From assembly GCF_000971985.1 (NCBI RefSeq), contig NZ_KQ040799.1, positions 372,001 to 436,000 on the forward strand: a stretch of 64,000 nt of DNA. Reading direction: 5' to 3'. Source of the stretch: Paenibacillus dauci (GTDB lineage Bacteria; Bacillota; Bacilli; Paenibacillales; Paenibacillaceae). A program made the position numbers and the translations under genes. Shown piece after piece: positions 53,962 through 64,000 of this stretch. Every line of letters starts with the position of its first letter. Within the stretch, counting starts at the first letter, position 1. The notes under the pieces are model-generated. The model saw only the letters and a list, made by a program, of their open reading frames with translations, searched no databases and had not been told where the DNA came from.

Positions 53962-54543
53962 TCATAGATGGGCAGTGATGATCTGTATCGTATCACCTTG
54001 ACGAATAATACCTTCCCGCTCGACCGAGCAGACGATGCCGCGGCGCTTTTTGGCAGCAGGCATGAATCGGGAAGCAATTCCCGGCTGTTCGAGGATACTT
54101 TCTATCATTTTGGCAGGCTTGCGGCAGGGTTCATTTTCCCCTTCACAGATCAGTCCGGTTCCATCCGGAAATAACAGCCTTGCTCCCGCAGGCAGCAGAG
54201 TCAGCTGCTCCAGTCCACGTATAATCAGGTTGGCACCGAGCCATTCCGGCCGTATCTCCGTCAGCTTCATGTGCTGCGCAATCTCCAGACATTCTTCGTA
54301 GGAAACGATACTGATCTGGCGGCGATTTGCAATCATCGTTCCGCGCTTGTATATTTTCTGGCGTGCATCCGCGCGGCGCAGCAGTCCATAATGCCGATCA
54401 CCGGGGATTCCTGCCAGTTCGACCGCAATCTCCGGCACTTCGCGCGTAACAAAGCTGCCTTTTGTATCTGCAATATATACACTCTCTACCGTAATCGGCT
54501 GGGTAGGTGGAATCGATGGAATTGTTGGGTCCAGTTGGCTCAT
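53962..54543 (-). CDS. MOSC-domain protein
   Basis: A 193-residue protein whose central part is a MOSC fold (GDRHYGLLRRADARQK...RQISIVSYEECLEIA...WLGANLIIRGLEQLTLLPAGARL) with the conserved cysteine in ENEPCRKPAKMIE. MOSC proteins handle sulfur or molybdenum cofactor groups; this stand-alone type (similar to YiiM/YuaD) may reduce N-hydroxylated compounds or transfer sulfur. GGAG lies seven bases before the ATG. No molybdenum cofactor genes are nearby. Confidence 0.88.
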   Translation of the reverse strand: MSQLDPTIPSIPPTQPITVESVYIADTKGSFVTREVPEIAVELAGIPGDRHYGLLRRADARQKIYKRGTMIANRRQISIVSYEECLEIAQHMKLTEIRPEWLGANLIIRGLEQLTLLPAGARLLFPDGTGLICEGENEPCRKPAKMIESILEQPGIASRFMPAAKKRRGIVCSVEREGIIRQGDTIQIITAHL

Positions 54544-54810
54544 GGAATGTCTCCTTTGATCATGACAAGAATAGTCAGCTTATCGCTTATTCGATTATGA
54601 CATACCCGGCAGAGCATTCACCAGACACAACCTTTTTCTGCCGTCCCTAAATTGCATAGACAGCATAATAATCCTTCTTGCATCGAACTGTATATGAATA
54701 TTCCATGCGCATGATTATACAAGGTGAAGAATTCCCTTATATGCTTCTATTTCTCATCTTCTCCTGTTACACAGTTGGACAAGTTACAGTATTCTTTTCC
54801 TTACGAATAG
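54544..54810. other. Intergenic region upstream of the MOSC gene
   Basis: Promoter region of the MOSC gene. I see no clear -35/-10 pair, dyad or ORF with a good ribosome binding site. Together with the terminator that follows, the gap between coding regions is 374 bases. Confidence 0.3.
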
Positions 54811-54840
54811 CAAAAAGACCCGCCAATCAGCGGGCCTCTC
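54811..54840 (-). terminator. Terminator of the iron alcohol dehydrogenase gene
   Basis: On the minus strand AGGCCCGC-TGATTG-GCGGGTCT is followed by TTTTTGC, 78 bases after the stop codon. Confidence 0.8.
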
Positions 54841-54917
54841 AGGAAAATATCGTACTATGGATAATCAAATCGCCTTGCCAGCACCGTATGATACCTCAAT
54901 TCAGAAGTGTAGGATAT

Positions 54918-56069
54918 CTACAGAATCTCCTGGAACATACGGATAACTTCCTCACGCTCCGGTTGATATGGATTACCAGGCGCACAGGCATCCTTCATCG
55001 CATTGTCTGCCAGCCGGTCCAGATCCACTTCATTGACTCCCAGCTCCTGCAGTCGTGCCGGAATACCAACTTCTGCTGCCAGCAGACGGATTGCTTCGAT
55101 CAGTTCTTCTGCACACTGCTGATCGGATTTGCCATCTACCGTAATGCCTGCAGCCCGTGCAATCGCACGGAATTTGGATGGGTCATGCTTGGCGTTCTCA
55201 CTCTCTACAATCGGCAGCAACATCGCATTGCAGACACCATGCGGCAGATCGTAGATTCCTCCCAGCTGATGAGCCATCGCATGCACATAACCCAGACCGG
55301 CATTGTTAAAGGCAAGTCCCGCCAAAAACATCACATAGGTCATTTGCTCACGGGCTTCGATATCATGACCATTACGGACAGCCCGGGGCAGATAATTGAA
55401 AATGATCTCTACTGCTGCCAGTGCCGTCGCATCTGTCACGGTAAATGCTCCTGGTGTCACTATCGCTTCGATCGCATGGGTCAGTGCATCCATGCCGGTC
55501 GCAGCAGTTAGTGCTGCAGGTTTGTCGACCATCAGCTCGGGATCGTTGACCGAGATCGTTACCAGACTGTTTTTGTCGACCATGACCATTTTGACCCCGC
55601 GCTCTTCATCGGTAATGACATAGTTAATTGTATATTCACTCGATGTACCTGCTGTTGTATTAATCGCCACAATCGGTACAGAGGCGTTTTTGGTTTTGCC
55701 TACTCCTTCATAGCTGCGCAAATCCCCACCATTTGTCACATATAGACCAATGCCTTTGGCCGCATCCTGGGGAGAGCCACCGCCGACCGAAATAATAAAC
55801 TCGCATTTATTCTCGTTATATACATTTACTCCATCATACACGTTGGCTATTGTAGGATTGGGTTTGACGTCATCGTATACTTTATAGCTCATGCCGGCAT
55901 TCTCCAGAATGGTCAACACTTTGCACAGTGTTCCATTGTGACTGAGAAATTTATCGGTAACTACCAAGGCTTTGGAGAATCCCAGCTCTTCAATACATGC
56001 ACCGGCATCCTGTAGGCAACCCTGACCCATCAGATTTATACTCGGTACATACACAATATGCGTACTCAT
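54918..56069 (-). CDS. Iron-containing alcohol dehydrogenase
   Basis: A 383-residue group III (iron-activated) alcohol dehydrogenase of the YiaY/AdhB type, reducing aldehydes or oxidising short alcohols or diols with NAD(H). The NAD-binding FIISVGGGSPQDAAKG and the iron ligands in ATGMDALTHAIEA, GLGYVHAMAHQLGG and YDLPHGVCNAML are present. Length is typical. GAGGAGG precedes the ATG. A Rex/Fnr-like operator lies about 100 bases upstream, which fits a fermentative role under low oxygen. Confidence 0.95.
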   Translation of the reverse strand: MSTHIVYVPSINLMGQGCLQDAGACIEELGFSKALVVTDKFLSHNGTLCKVLTILENAGMSYKVYDDVKPNPTIANVYDGVNVYNENKCEFIISVGGGSPQDAAKGIGLYVTNGGDLRSYEGVGKTKNASVPIVAINTTAGTSSEYTINYVITDEERGVKMVMVDKNSLVTISVNDPELMVDKPAALTAATGMDALTHAIEAIVTPGAFTVTDATALAAVEIIFNYLPRAVRNGHDIEAREQMTYVMFLAGLAFNNAGLGYVHAMAHQLGGIYDLPHGVCNAMLLPIVESENAKHDPSKFRAIARAAGITVDGKSDQQCAEELIEAIRLLAAEVGIPARLQELGVNEVDLDRLADNAMKDACAPGNPYQPEREEVIRMFQEIL

Positions 56070-56165
56070 AACGTTTCCTCCTCAAGGATGGAAAATGGTT
56101 TGTTTACGTCTGTTTTTGATTGTATTTCTTTACTTATACATCATATCATGAGACGAATATTCCTT

Positions 56166-56183
56166 TTGTGAATATAATCACAA
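56166..56183. promoter_or_regulatory. Rex- or Fnr-like operator
   Basis: TTGTGAATATAATCACAA differs by one base from the redox-sensor Rex consensus TTGTGAA-N4-TTCACAA and also contains the Bacillus Fnr core TGTGA-N6-TCACA. It lies upstream of the iron alcohol dehydrogenase, a common Rex/Fnr target. Which protein binds is open. Confidence 0.7.
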
Positions 56184-56341
56184 TATAATACGATGAACTA
56201 AGCTAGCGCCTTTATGATTATTTCCAGAGTTCTAGTGTTCTCTATTCTATATTTTAGCAACGTTCCATTATTTTCCACGTATGCATTCTGAAAAGACTTT
56301 TCGCCTTTTATGTCACACTACTATTTCAGGGAGGAAACCGA

Positions 56342-56482
56342 ATGAATACCCCGGTAAAATCATCCAGTACTGCATGGTCACGCAATGAATGGGCTGAGGC
56401 TGTACTTCATCTGATACTTTCGTTCCCAGGCATGGCGTATCGGGCTTGCGTCTGCATACTTGCATGCATATTTGGCAGCTAA
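56342..56482 (+). CDS. Candidate 46-residue protein with hydrophobic Cys-containing C terminus
   Basis: An ATG at 56342 lies seven bases after GGGAGG and opens 46 codons. The N-terminal half is polar (MNTPVKSSSTAWSRNEWAE); the rest is hydrophobic with three cysteines (YRACVCILACIFGS). A perfect 16-bp terminator stem follows 45 bases after the stop. The combination of a strong ribosome binding site and a terminator supports a real small gene, possibly a membrane peptide. No family is recognised. Confidence 0.5.
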   Translation: MNTPVKSSSTAWSRNEWAEAVLHLILSFPGMAYRACVCILACIFGS

Positions 56483-56526
56483 TCCTCTGCAGACGATTCG
56501 AATAGAGATCGATATGCCAATATCAC

Positions 56527-56574
56527 CAAACAAAGATCCGATACCTGAATCGATAGGCATCGGATCTTTGTTTG
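56527..56574. terminator. Bidirectional terminator, 16-bp perfect stem
   Basis: CAAACAAAGATCCGAT and ATCGGATCTTTGTTTG flank a 16-base loop. It separates the candidate small gene (plus) from the convergent VC0807-like gene (minus). Confidence 0.9.
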
Positions 56575-56605
56575 ATATGTAGAACTATTCTGATTATTCT
56601 ATTTT

Positions 56606-57226
56606 TCAGGAAAGATTATGTTTGATCTGTTGCATTCTCGCCGAGGATCTACGACGGTATACAATCGTAAGCAAAATAGCCAGACCGATAAATCCATACG
56701 ATACTACACTGGAAAATGCCAGAACGGTCGTTGTACTAAGTTCGGCGATCATGACTATTTTCGTCACTGCTTCCAGTACCAGAATGATTCCCCACATCAG
56801 CGTCATATTGCGCATCACATTTCGGAAATAAGGATACTTCCAGTTTTCTTCCCCATTTACAGTAGGTGTAAACCGGCTCACCATATGGTAGATCAGCGGT
56901 CTTTGCATCAATAATGATCCCAGAAATAATGCTCCGACCCCTGCTGTAATAAAGGACTCACGCATCAACAGTAGCTTCTCGCTGCCTCCAAGCAGCACCA
57001 TAACCAGCGAGAGGACAAAGGTAAAGAGCATAATGCCTCCGAATACATCCAGATTCCGATGCCGATACAGATGAATCAGATTGTCCAGCAAAGGTACCAC
57101 TGTCGCAATCGATAATGCTGTCAGGCTGCTCATATGCGGTTTGAGCAAAATATAGATCAGCCATGGAATCAATCCGTTAATGATCAGTGTCATAATAATA
57201 TATTTTCGCCCAGGCAGTACGGACAT
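56606..57226 (-). CDS. VC0807-family membrane protein
   Basis: A 206-residue protein with six membrane helices. Features such as ALSIATVVPLLDNLIHLYRHRNLDVFG after the second helix, LLMQRPLIYHMVSRF in the middle and a basic C-terminal tail (RRRSSARMQQIK) resemble the uncharacterised VC0807 family. ATG 57226 follows GAAGGAG by eight bases; ATG 57259 has no ribosome binding site. Function is unknown. Confidence 0.8.
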   Translation of the reverse strand: MSVLPGRKYIIMTLIINGLIPWLIYILLKPHMSSLTALSIATVVPLLDNLIHLYRHRNLDVFGGIMLFTFVLSLVMVLLGGSEKLLLMRESFITAGVGALFLGSLLMQRPLIYHMVSRFTPTVNGEENWKYPYFRNVMRNMTLMWGIILVLEAVTKIVMIAELSTTTVLAFSSVVSYGFIGLAILLTIVYRRRSSARMQQIKHNLS

Positions 57227-57457
57227 AAACACATCTCCTTCAGATCCATTGAATTGCACAAATTATGTATACACGGATTATATATTTAAATTTATGCATA
57301 TTCATCCCACTTTAAGCTTAGATCATCTACGTCTATAGAACGAATAATCAGGAATTTCTCTGTTTATCCTTCTGTACACAATCATATATACGAACTTTTC
57401 CTCAAAATAACAAAAGTTGACAATTACATCCAGATCAACTTATAGTGTTAACTGTAT

Positions 57458-57545
57458 CCACTAGGGGCGCCTATACGGGCTGAGATAAAGCATCTGCTTT
57501 GGTCCCTTTGAACCTGATCTGGGTCATGCCAGCGTAGGAAAGTGG
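57458..57545 (+). promoter_or_regulatory. TPP riboswitch (THI element)
   Basis: The conserved THI-box parts are in order: AGGGGCGCC, GGGCTGAGA, CCTTTGAACCTGATCTGGGT, ATGCCAGCGTAGGAAA, closed by CCACT and AGTGG. It binds thiamine pyrophosphate and represses the thiC transcript downstream. Confidence 0.96.
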
Positions 57546-59751
<2,206 letters not shown>

Positions 59752-59879
59752 AGAAACTTACCATACCAAGCCTGCGATACGCAGGAAGATGCAATATATA
59801 GAGAGAGAATAAGCAGCTCCTATACAGAGAATCAGCAATTCCAATTCCTCATAGCTCTCCATATGAATGACTCAGACAT

Positions 59880-59918
59880 CCGGAAATGTCACTGATTACA
59901 GTGATGTTTTCGGTTTTT
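59880..59918 (+). terminator. Terminator of thiC
   Basis: CCGGAAATGTCACTG-ATTA-CAGTGATGTTTTCGG is followed by eight T residues. Confidence 0.85.
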
Positions 59919-60207
59919 TTTATCTGTGTATACTGCATTTTTCTTTCTCTCCTTTCCTTATGCAAAAGAGATACGTGTTTTCTGTTTCTCTTTTATATAC
60001 AAGACACCTTATCATGCTTGTTATCACAATCCGGTATAGCACTCTTGCACAGTACTCCTGATTCCACCTTGGACTTATGGCGTACTCCCTCCTGCCCAAG
60101 CCGAAATATGCAATTTTATATTGCGTTTACAAAATAAGGATTTTAATATGACAAATCGGATATATGATCAATCTATCATATGAATACATATTAGGAGAGT
60201 GACAATC
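59919..60207. other. Upstream region of the alkaline phosphatase gene
   Basis: AT-rich. TTGCGT and TAATAT, 17 bases apart around 60122-60150, are a weak promoter candidate. I could not identify convincing PhoP repeats (TTAACA type), though TTTACA occurs once. Confidence 0.3.
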
Positions 60208-61470
60208 TTGAATAATTTTTCCATGAAAAAAGCGGCTCTGTCCCTGGGCGCTGCCGCTGTATTAAGCGTGCCTTTATTTTCCGGCGGTTTGACAACAGCC
60301 GATGCAGCTGCAACCACCAAAAAAGTAACAGCTCCCAAAAATGTGATCCTGTTTATCGGTGATGGCATGGGTGAAGCAAGTCGTAATGCAATCCGTTATG
60401 CGACAGTTGGCAAGAATGGCACACTGGAAATGGATAAAATGCCGGCATCCGGTCTCGTACGCACAAGTTCCAGCGACAGTCTGGTTACTGACTCTGCAGC
60501 AGCGGCAACGGCTATTGCTACCGGTGTTAAAACCTATAATGGTGCAATCGGCATGGACGCCAAGAAAAAGCCGGTTACCACTGTCATGGAACTTGCCAAA
60601 AAAGCCGGTATGTCCACAGGCGTGGTCACGACCAGCCAGGTGACGGACGCAACAGGTGCAGCGTTTGGTGCGCATGTGGAGAACCGTTCTGCACAGAGCG
60701 ATATCGCCAAACAGTATATCGAGAACAGCAAAATTGATGTTCTGCTCGGTGGCGGCGAAGACTTCTGGTATCCAAAAGGAACGGCTGGTGCTCATCCGGA
60801 TGCTCCTGCCGAAGATCCATCAGAAGGCAGTAAAGGTACTCAGGGGAATCTGGTAGACCGCGCCAAAAAGCTGGGTTATGACTACGTAACCGATACAGCC
60901 GAGATGAAAGCATCCAAAAGCGGCAAGCTGCTGGGTCTGTTCGCCAACGAAGAAATGTTCCAGGCACACAACGAACTGGGTAACAAATATAACCCAACTG
61001 TCTCCCTGCCGGACATGACCACCAAAGCACTGGACGTACTGTCCAAAAACGATAAAGGCTTCTTCCTGATGGTAGAAGAAGAAGGAACGGACGAGATGGC
61101 ACATGACAACGACGCTGCTCTGACAATCAAAGCCGGCCAGCAGCTCGATAAAGCTGTCAAAGTTGCCAAAGACTATGCCAAAAAGCACCCTGATACCCTC
61201 GTACTCGTAACAGCTGACCACGAGACAGGCGGTATGGTTATCGAGGAAGTCGATGCGGATGATGAGTCCGGTGACGGCGAATCCAAAGAAGATGGACCGT
61301 TCACAATCGCAAACTCCAAGGATCAGTTCTATGTGGACTGGACAACAGGAGGACATAGCGCTGTAGATGTAGCGCTGACTGCAATGGGTCCGGGTGCTGA
61401 AGAATTTACCGGCAACTACCAGAACACAGCGATTCATGACAAGCTGGTCAAACTGCTGAAATTGAAATAA
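60208..61470 (+). CDS. phoA: Secreted alkaline phosphatase (PhoA family)
   Basis: A 420-residue exported metallo-phosphomonoesterase that frees phosphate from organic phosphates. A signal peptide ending near TTADAAA is followed by FIGDGMGEA (metal ligand Asp52), the nucleophile region SLVTDSAAAATA (Ser96), EGTDEMAHDND and VTADHETGGM (metal ligands), and GGHSAVDVAL. The closest relatives are Bacillus PhoA/PhoB types. The preferred start is TTG 60208, ten bases after AGGAG; ATG 60223 has no ribosome binding site. An acidic insert (DADDESGDGESKED) lies near the C terminus. Confidence 0.95.
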   Translation: MNNFSMKKAALSLGAAAVLSVPLFSGGLTTADAAATTKKVTAPKNVILFIGDGMGEASRNAIRYATVGKNGTLEMDKMPASGLVRTSSSDSLVTDSAAAATAIATGVKTYNGAIGMDAKKKPVTTVMELAKKAGMSTGVVTTSQVTDATGAAFGAHVENRSAQSDIAKQYIENSKIDVLLGGGEDFWYPKGTAGAHPDAPAEDPSEGSKGTQGNLVDRAKKLGYDYVTDTAEMKASKSGKLLGLFANEEMFQAHNELGNKYNPTVSLPDMTTKALDVLSKNDKGFFLMVEEEGTDEMAHDNDAALTIKAGQQLDKAVKVAKDYAKKHPDTLVLVTADHETGGMVIEEVDADDESGDGESKEDGPFTIANSKDQFYVDWTTGGHSAVDVALTAMGPGAEEFTGNYQNTAIHDKLVKLLKLK

Positions 61471-61513
61471 TTCGGTACTGGATCACTGACATCCAGCACC
61501 CTATTCCCCACAT

Positions 61514-61556
61514 CAAAAAGCAGGCTGTCCCTTACGGGGTGACAGCCTGCTTTTTA
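61514..61556. terminator. Bidirectional terminator
   Basis: AAAAAGCAGGCTGTC and GACAGCCTGCTTTTT form a perfect 15-bp stem between the convergent phosphatase and proline dehydrogenase genes. Confidence 0.93.
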
Positions 61557-61558
61557 AT

Positions 61559-62575
61559 TTATTGGGGCGAGGTAGTGATTCCTTCTGCCACATACTGCTG
61601 TACAAAGTCAGGCTGATCCTCGCTCACCATATCCACGACGGCCTGGAACAGATTCGGCGGATACTCCGCAATCCGGTGGCATAGATACAGGTACCACTCA
61701 TGACCATAGGTCAGATAGATTCGTACCGGATAGCCATGGTCCAGCAGACGACGGCTCAGCTCCGGACGAATACCATACAGCAGTTCATATTCCAGATAAC
61801 CTTCTGCTTCTGATTTCTGCGCTTTTTCCAGCAGTTGATCGATCAATACCTCATCATGTGTAGCTACCGATACCCGGCAACCCTGCTGCAGTACATCTTC
61901 TACCAGTTTCATATAACGTGTATCCAGTTCCTCAGAGCGTGGCAGGGCAATCGATTCCTGCTCCTGGTAGGCACCTTTGACGATCCGTACATGGGCACCG
62001 ACAGGCAGCCTGGAAGTCACATCTTCCAGTGTTCGGTGCAGATGAGCCTGAAAGGTAATCCCGATATTCTCCGGATACTGCTTCACTGCCTGGGTATAGA
62101 CAGACAGAATACGATCTGTTTTGGCGGACTCTTCCATACTGATGAATAATTCTACTCCTCTGGGCTCAGCCTGTCTGGCCAGCTTCAGCAGATACTGAAG
62201 AGTTACGTCGGTATCCAGCAGCAATCCGATATGCGACAGGTCAAAAGATACCCGGGTGCTTCCACTCACTTTTCCGGCTTCATCGATCAGCGCGGTTAAT
62301 TCCTCCACCGCCTGCTCGCATGCTGCCGCATTGTCTGTATTTTCCCCGATATATTCGAGCGAAACGGCATAACCTTCGCTCTCCAGCTGCTTCGCTGTGA
62401 TCAGTGCCTGTGAACGATGTTCGCCGGTGACATAGCGGTCGGCTGCTTTTCTCAGCAATCGGTTCATCAACGGGTCCTGCTCGATATATTCCTTGATATC
62501 CTGTCTGCGAGCGATAGACTTTAGTGCATCGGATAGCTGTTTCTCCAGCGCCTGATTGCGTATAGTTGTATTCAT
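61559..62575 (-). CDS. putB: Proline dehydrogenase
   Basis: A 338-residue FAD-dependent monofunctional proline dehydrogenase that oxidises proline to pyrroline-5-carboxylate and feeds electrons to quinone. The (beta/alpha)8 barrel motifs are present: TFQAHLHRTLEDV, VRIVKGAYQE, VSVATHDEVLID, EYELLYGIRPEL, RIYLTYGHEWYLYLCHRIAEYPPN. It lacks the aldehyde dehydrogenase half of PutA; a separate P5C dehydrogenase must lie elsewhere. An AraC regulator gene is directly upstream on the same strand and may control it. Confidence 0.95.
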   Translation of the reverse strand: MNTTIRNQALEKQLSDALKSIARRQDIKEYIEQDPLMNRLLRKAADRYVTGEHRSQALITAKQLESEGYAVSLEYIGENTDNAAACEQAVEELTALIDEAGKVSGSTRVSFDLSHIGLLLDTDVTLQYLLKLARQAEPRGVELFISMEESAKTDRILSVYTQAVKQYPENIGITFQAHLHRTLEDVTSRLPVGAHVRIVKGAYQEQESIALPRSEELDTRYMKLVEDVLQQGCRVSVATHDEVLIDQLLEKAQKSEAEGYLEYELLYGIRPELSRRLLDHGYPVRIYLTYGHEWYLYLCHRIAEYPPNLFQAVVDMVSEDQPDFVQQYVAEGITTSPQ

Positions 62576-62714
62576 GATATACTCCCCTTTCCTGATCTAT
62601 TCCCGAGCATACCGGAACGCCATGGATAAGGATTGTACAAAATTGCTATTAAGCTGGAATTTCTGCAATGATTGCTTTTAGCATGGAAAAACCCATATGC
62701 ACCGGACAGTAACG

Positions 62715-63521
62715 CTAGATCGACAAGCTGTACCGGCCCGGTGTTACACCGACCATACGGGTGAACAATCGTGTCAGGTGACTCTGGTCATAGAAGCCCG
62801 CTTCCAGAGCAATATCGGCGATTGGACGCTGACGGGCCAGCTCTGTTTTGGCATAATTGATCCGCAGTACATTCTGATACCGATGCGGTGGCAGATGATT
62901 CCATTGCTTGAACAGACGAATCAGATGGAAGCGGCTGATTCCCATCTCCTGTTCCAGCTGAGTGAGAGTAATTTTCTCATTAAAATGCGCATTTAGATAA
63001 TCGCGAATCCGTCCTATGTATTTATGATCATGGCGATAAGAACGTTCGTGATTCATATCTCCAGGCTCTGCTCCCGTCAGTGCCTGCAGCAGTTCGATCA
63101 GTCCACTTTCTATTGTCAGCGCATTGTCCTGCTGTCGCAGCTGCTGCATGATTTGGCGAATATAATTTCTGCACATTTCATTTTTGCCATTAGACAGCAG
63201 ATAGGGAATATCGATAGCTTCCATCTCTCGCTGCTCCAGTTCCTGCAGCCACTCCGGCTGGATAAATAGCATCTGATACTGCCAATCCAGTCCACGATCC
63301 GGATGACATGCATGCAGCATCTGCGGCGGAAAGCTGATCGCTCGCCCTTCCTCAACCAGCATGGATGTGCCATCACACCAGGCCTTCGTCTGTCCCCGTT
63401 CAATCCATCCCACTGAATATTCTTCATGAAAATGCTTATGATAAGCCAGATCGTCCGCTGTGCATTGTTTGGCTTCGAGAAAAGGCAAATCCGGATGACG
63501 GTAAAATGTCATATCAGCCAC
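62715..63521 (-). CDS. AraC-family regulator (upstream of proline dehydrogenase)
   Basis: A 268-residue regulator with an N-terminal cupin of the 'HFHEEYSVGWIERGQ' type (AraC family with AraC-binding-like domain) and a C-terminal double helix-turn-helix (ITLTQLEQEMGISRFHLIRLFKQ; IADIALEAGFYDQSHLTRLFTRMVG). AAAGGAGG eight bases upstream favours GTG 63521 over GTG 63530, which lies inside the ribosome binding site. The gap to the proline dehydrogenase gene is 139 bases; regulation of proline use or amino-acid export is inferred from position only. Confidence 0.92.
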   Translation of the reverse strand: MADMTFYRHPDLPFLEAKQCTADDLAYHKHFHEEYSVGWIERGQTKAWCDGTSMLVEEGRAISFPPQMLHACHPDRGLDWQYQMLFIQPEWLQELEQREMEAIDIPYLLSNGKNEMCRNYIRQIMQQLRQQDNALTIESGLIELLQALTGAEPGDMNHERSYRHDHKYIGRIRDYLNAHFNEKITLTQLEQEMGISRFHLIRLFKQWNHLPPHRYQNVLRINYAKTELARQRPIADIALEAGFYDQSHLTRLFTRMVGVTPGRYSLSI

Positions 63522-63555
63522 GGTACGCACCTCCTTTGACGAATAGTATGGATAG

Positions 63556-63598
63556 CAAAAAGCCGCCAGTCAAGGGGTTCCCCTGACCAGCGGCCGGA
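63556..63598 (-). terminator. Terminator of the lipase gene
   Basis: On the minus strand GCCGCTGGTCAGGGG-AA-CCCCTTGACTGGCGGC is followed by TTTTTGC, 86 bases after the lipase stop. Confidence 0.88.
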
Positions 63599-63683
63599 TT
63601 GTACGATCATTCCCATACCTATGGGCACTGTGGATGATACTTATACGATTCTGGATAACGGTAAATGGTATTACTTGTCTGCT

Positions 63684-64000
63684 CTATTCCTGCAAAGCAT
63701 TCAGGATCAGACTGTTCACATAGGAGTTGAAGATCAGCCCTACATGATAGACACCAGCGATACGGATGTTGTTCGCACCATCCACAATGGACAGATAGTT
63801 GCTGACAACCTGATCATTGATGCTGTAGATGGAAGTCATATTAATACCTGCAGGTGCTGTACCTGTCGTCAGGCGGTTGGCTCCACCGAGTGTGATCAGC
63901 TTGTCGACTTTCTCTGCGCCGCCGTAGTTGAGAATATAGTACAGACTGTTGGCGCCGCCCATGCTGTGAGCGATAATATTAACTTTGGAGCTGCCTGTTC
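63684..64000 (-). CDS. lipA: Extracellular lipase LipA/LipB type (3' part; 5' end outside window)
   Basis: The visible C-terminal 104 residues follow B. subtilis LipA closely: [18 protein letters not shown] with the class I.4 nucleophile motif [37 protein letters not shown] (catalytic Asp region) and [18 protein letters not shown] (catalytic His). It is a small secreted triacylglycerol lipase without a lid. The gene continues past the end of the window, so its start and signal peptide are not seen. Confidence 0.92.
   Translation of the reverse strand, partial: TGSSKVNIIAHSMGGANSLYYILNYGGAEKVDKLITLGGANRLTTGTAPAGINMTSIYSINDQVVSNYLSIVDGANNIRIAGVYHVGLIFNSYVNSLILNALQE

Overview
The window looks like a chromosomal segment of a low-to-mid GC Gram-positive bacterium of the Bacillales, most likely Paenibacillaceae. 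The evidence is strong AGGAGG-type ribosome binding sites with frequent GTG and TTG starts, sigma-A-like promoters, cre sites and a Fur box of Bacillus type. The gene content agrees: a YdjO/cold-shock pair, a LanFEG immunity transporter, a DUF445 protein, HmoB, a YkfC-like endopeptidase and a LipA-type lipase. Genus and species are inference. I see no rRNA, tRNA, insertion sequence, prophage or CRISPR array; it reads as a core/accessory mosaic of short transcription units separated by many intrinsic terminators.

Layout. 0-3 kb: Fur-controlled ferrous iron uptake (feoA, feoB, Cys-rich small protein). 3-5 kb: agmatine-to-putrescine genes aguB and aguA. 5-9.7 kb: YdjO and a cold-shock protein with a structured leader, an epoxide-hydrolase-like enzyme, a membrane diguanylate cyclase and a YajO-type aldo/keto reductase. 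10-17.6 kb: a large secreted protein with a copper-amine-oxidase-N-like domain and six repeats, a CorA transporter, a GH13 alpha-glucosidase and a DUF445 protein. 17.7-22.1 kb: a five-gene lantibiotic sensing and resistance operon (LanF, LanE, LanG, response regulator, histidine kinase) with no lantibiotic biosynthesis genes beside it. 22.3-28.5 kb: HmoB, two tandem TM2 proteins, and an operon of an FHA-winged-helix regulator with a two-subunit ABC exporter. 28.7-31.2 kb: small proteins, a lipoprotein and a GNAT acetyltransferase.

31.6-46.5 kb: a single-polypeptide two-component system (histidine kinase fused to a LuxR-type response regulator) preceded by repeated ATGTCATAT half-sites; a beta-lactamase-fold protein with S-layer-like C terminus; a secreted GH43 arabinanase with two cre-like sites; a HAD phosphatase; an NlpC/P60 cell-wall endopeptidase; two convergent AraC regulators; pyruvate kinase; and a soluble double-PAS chemoreceptor. 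46.9-57.2 kb: an alkyltransferase-like DNA repair protein, a cupin, an atypical SDR, an HD-GYP phosphodiesterase overlapping tail-to-tail with a SWIM/SNF2 helicase, a MOSC protein, an iron-type alcohol dehydrogenase with a Rex/Fnr-like operator, a candidate 46-residue gene and a VC0807-type membrane protein. 57.4-64 kb: a TPP riboswitch with an unusually long leader before thiC, a secreted alkaline phosphatase, proline dehydrogenase with an AraC regulator upstream, and the 3' part of a LipA-family lipase.

Themes: nutrient scavenging (iron, phosphate, arabinan, oligoglucosides, proline, lipids), envelope stress and peptide-antibiotic defence, and c-di-GMP signalling (one cyclase, one phosphodiesterase). 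The best candidates for something under-described are the one-protein two-component system with its operator cluster, the FHA-winged-helix/ABC exporter operon, the orphan LanFEG-RK module, the cold-shock leader with alternative pairings, a 26-bp hairpin that pairs fully on only one strand, and small ORFs with good ribosome binding sites. All calls come from reading the sequence; no database search was run.
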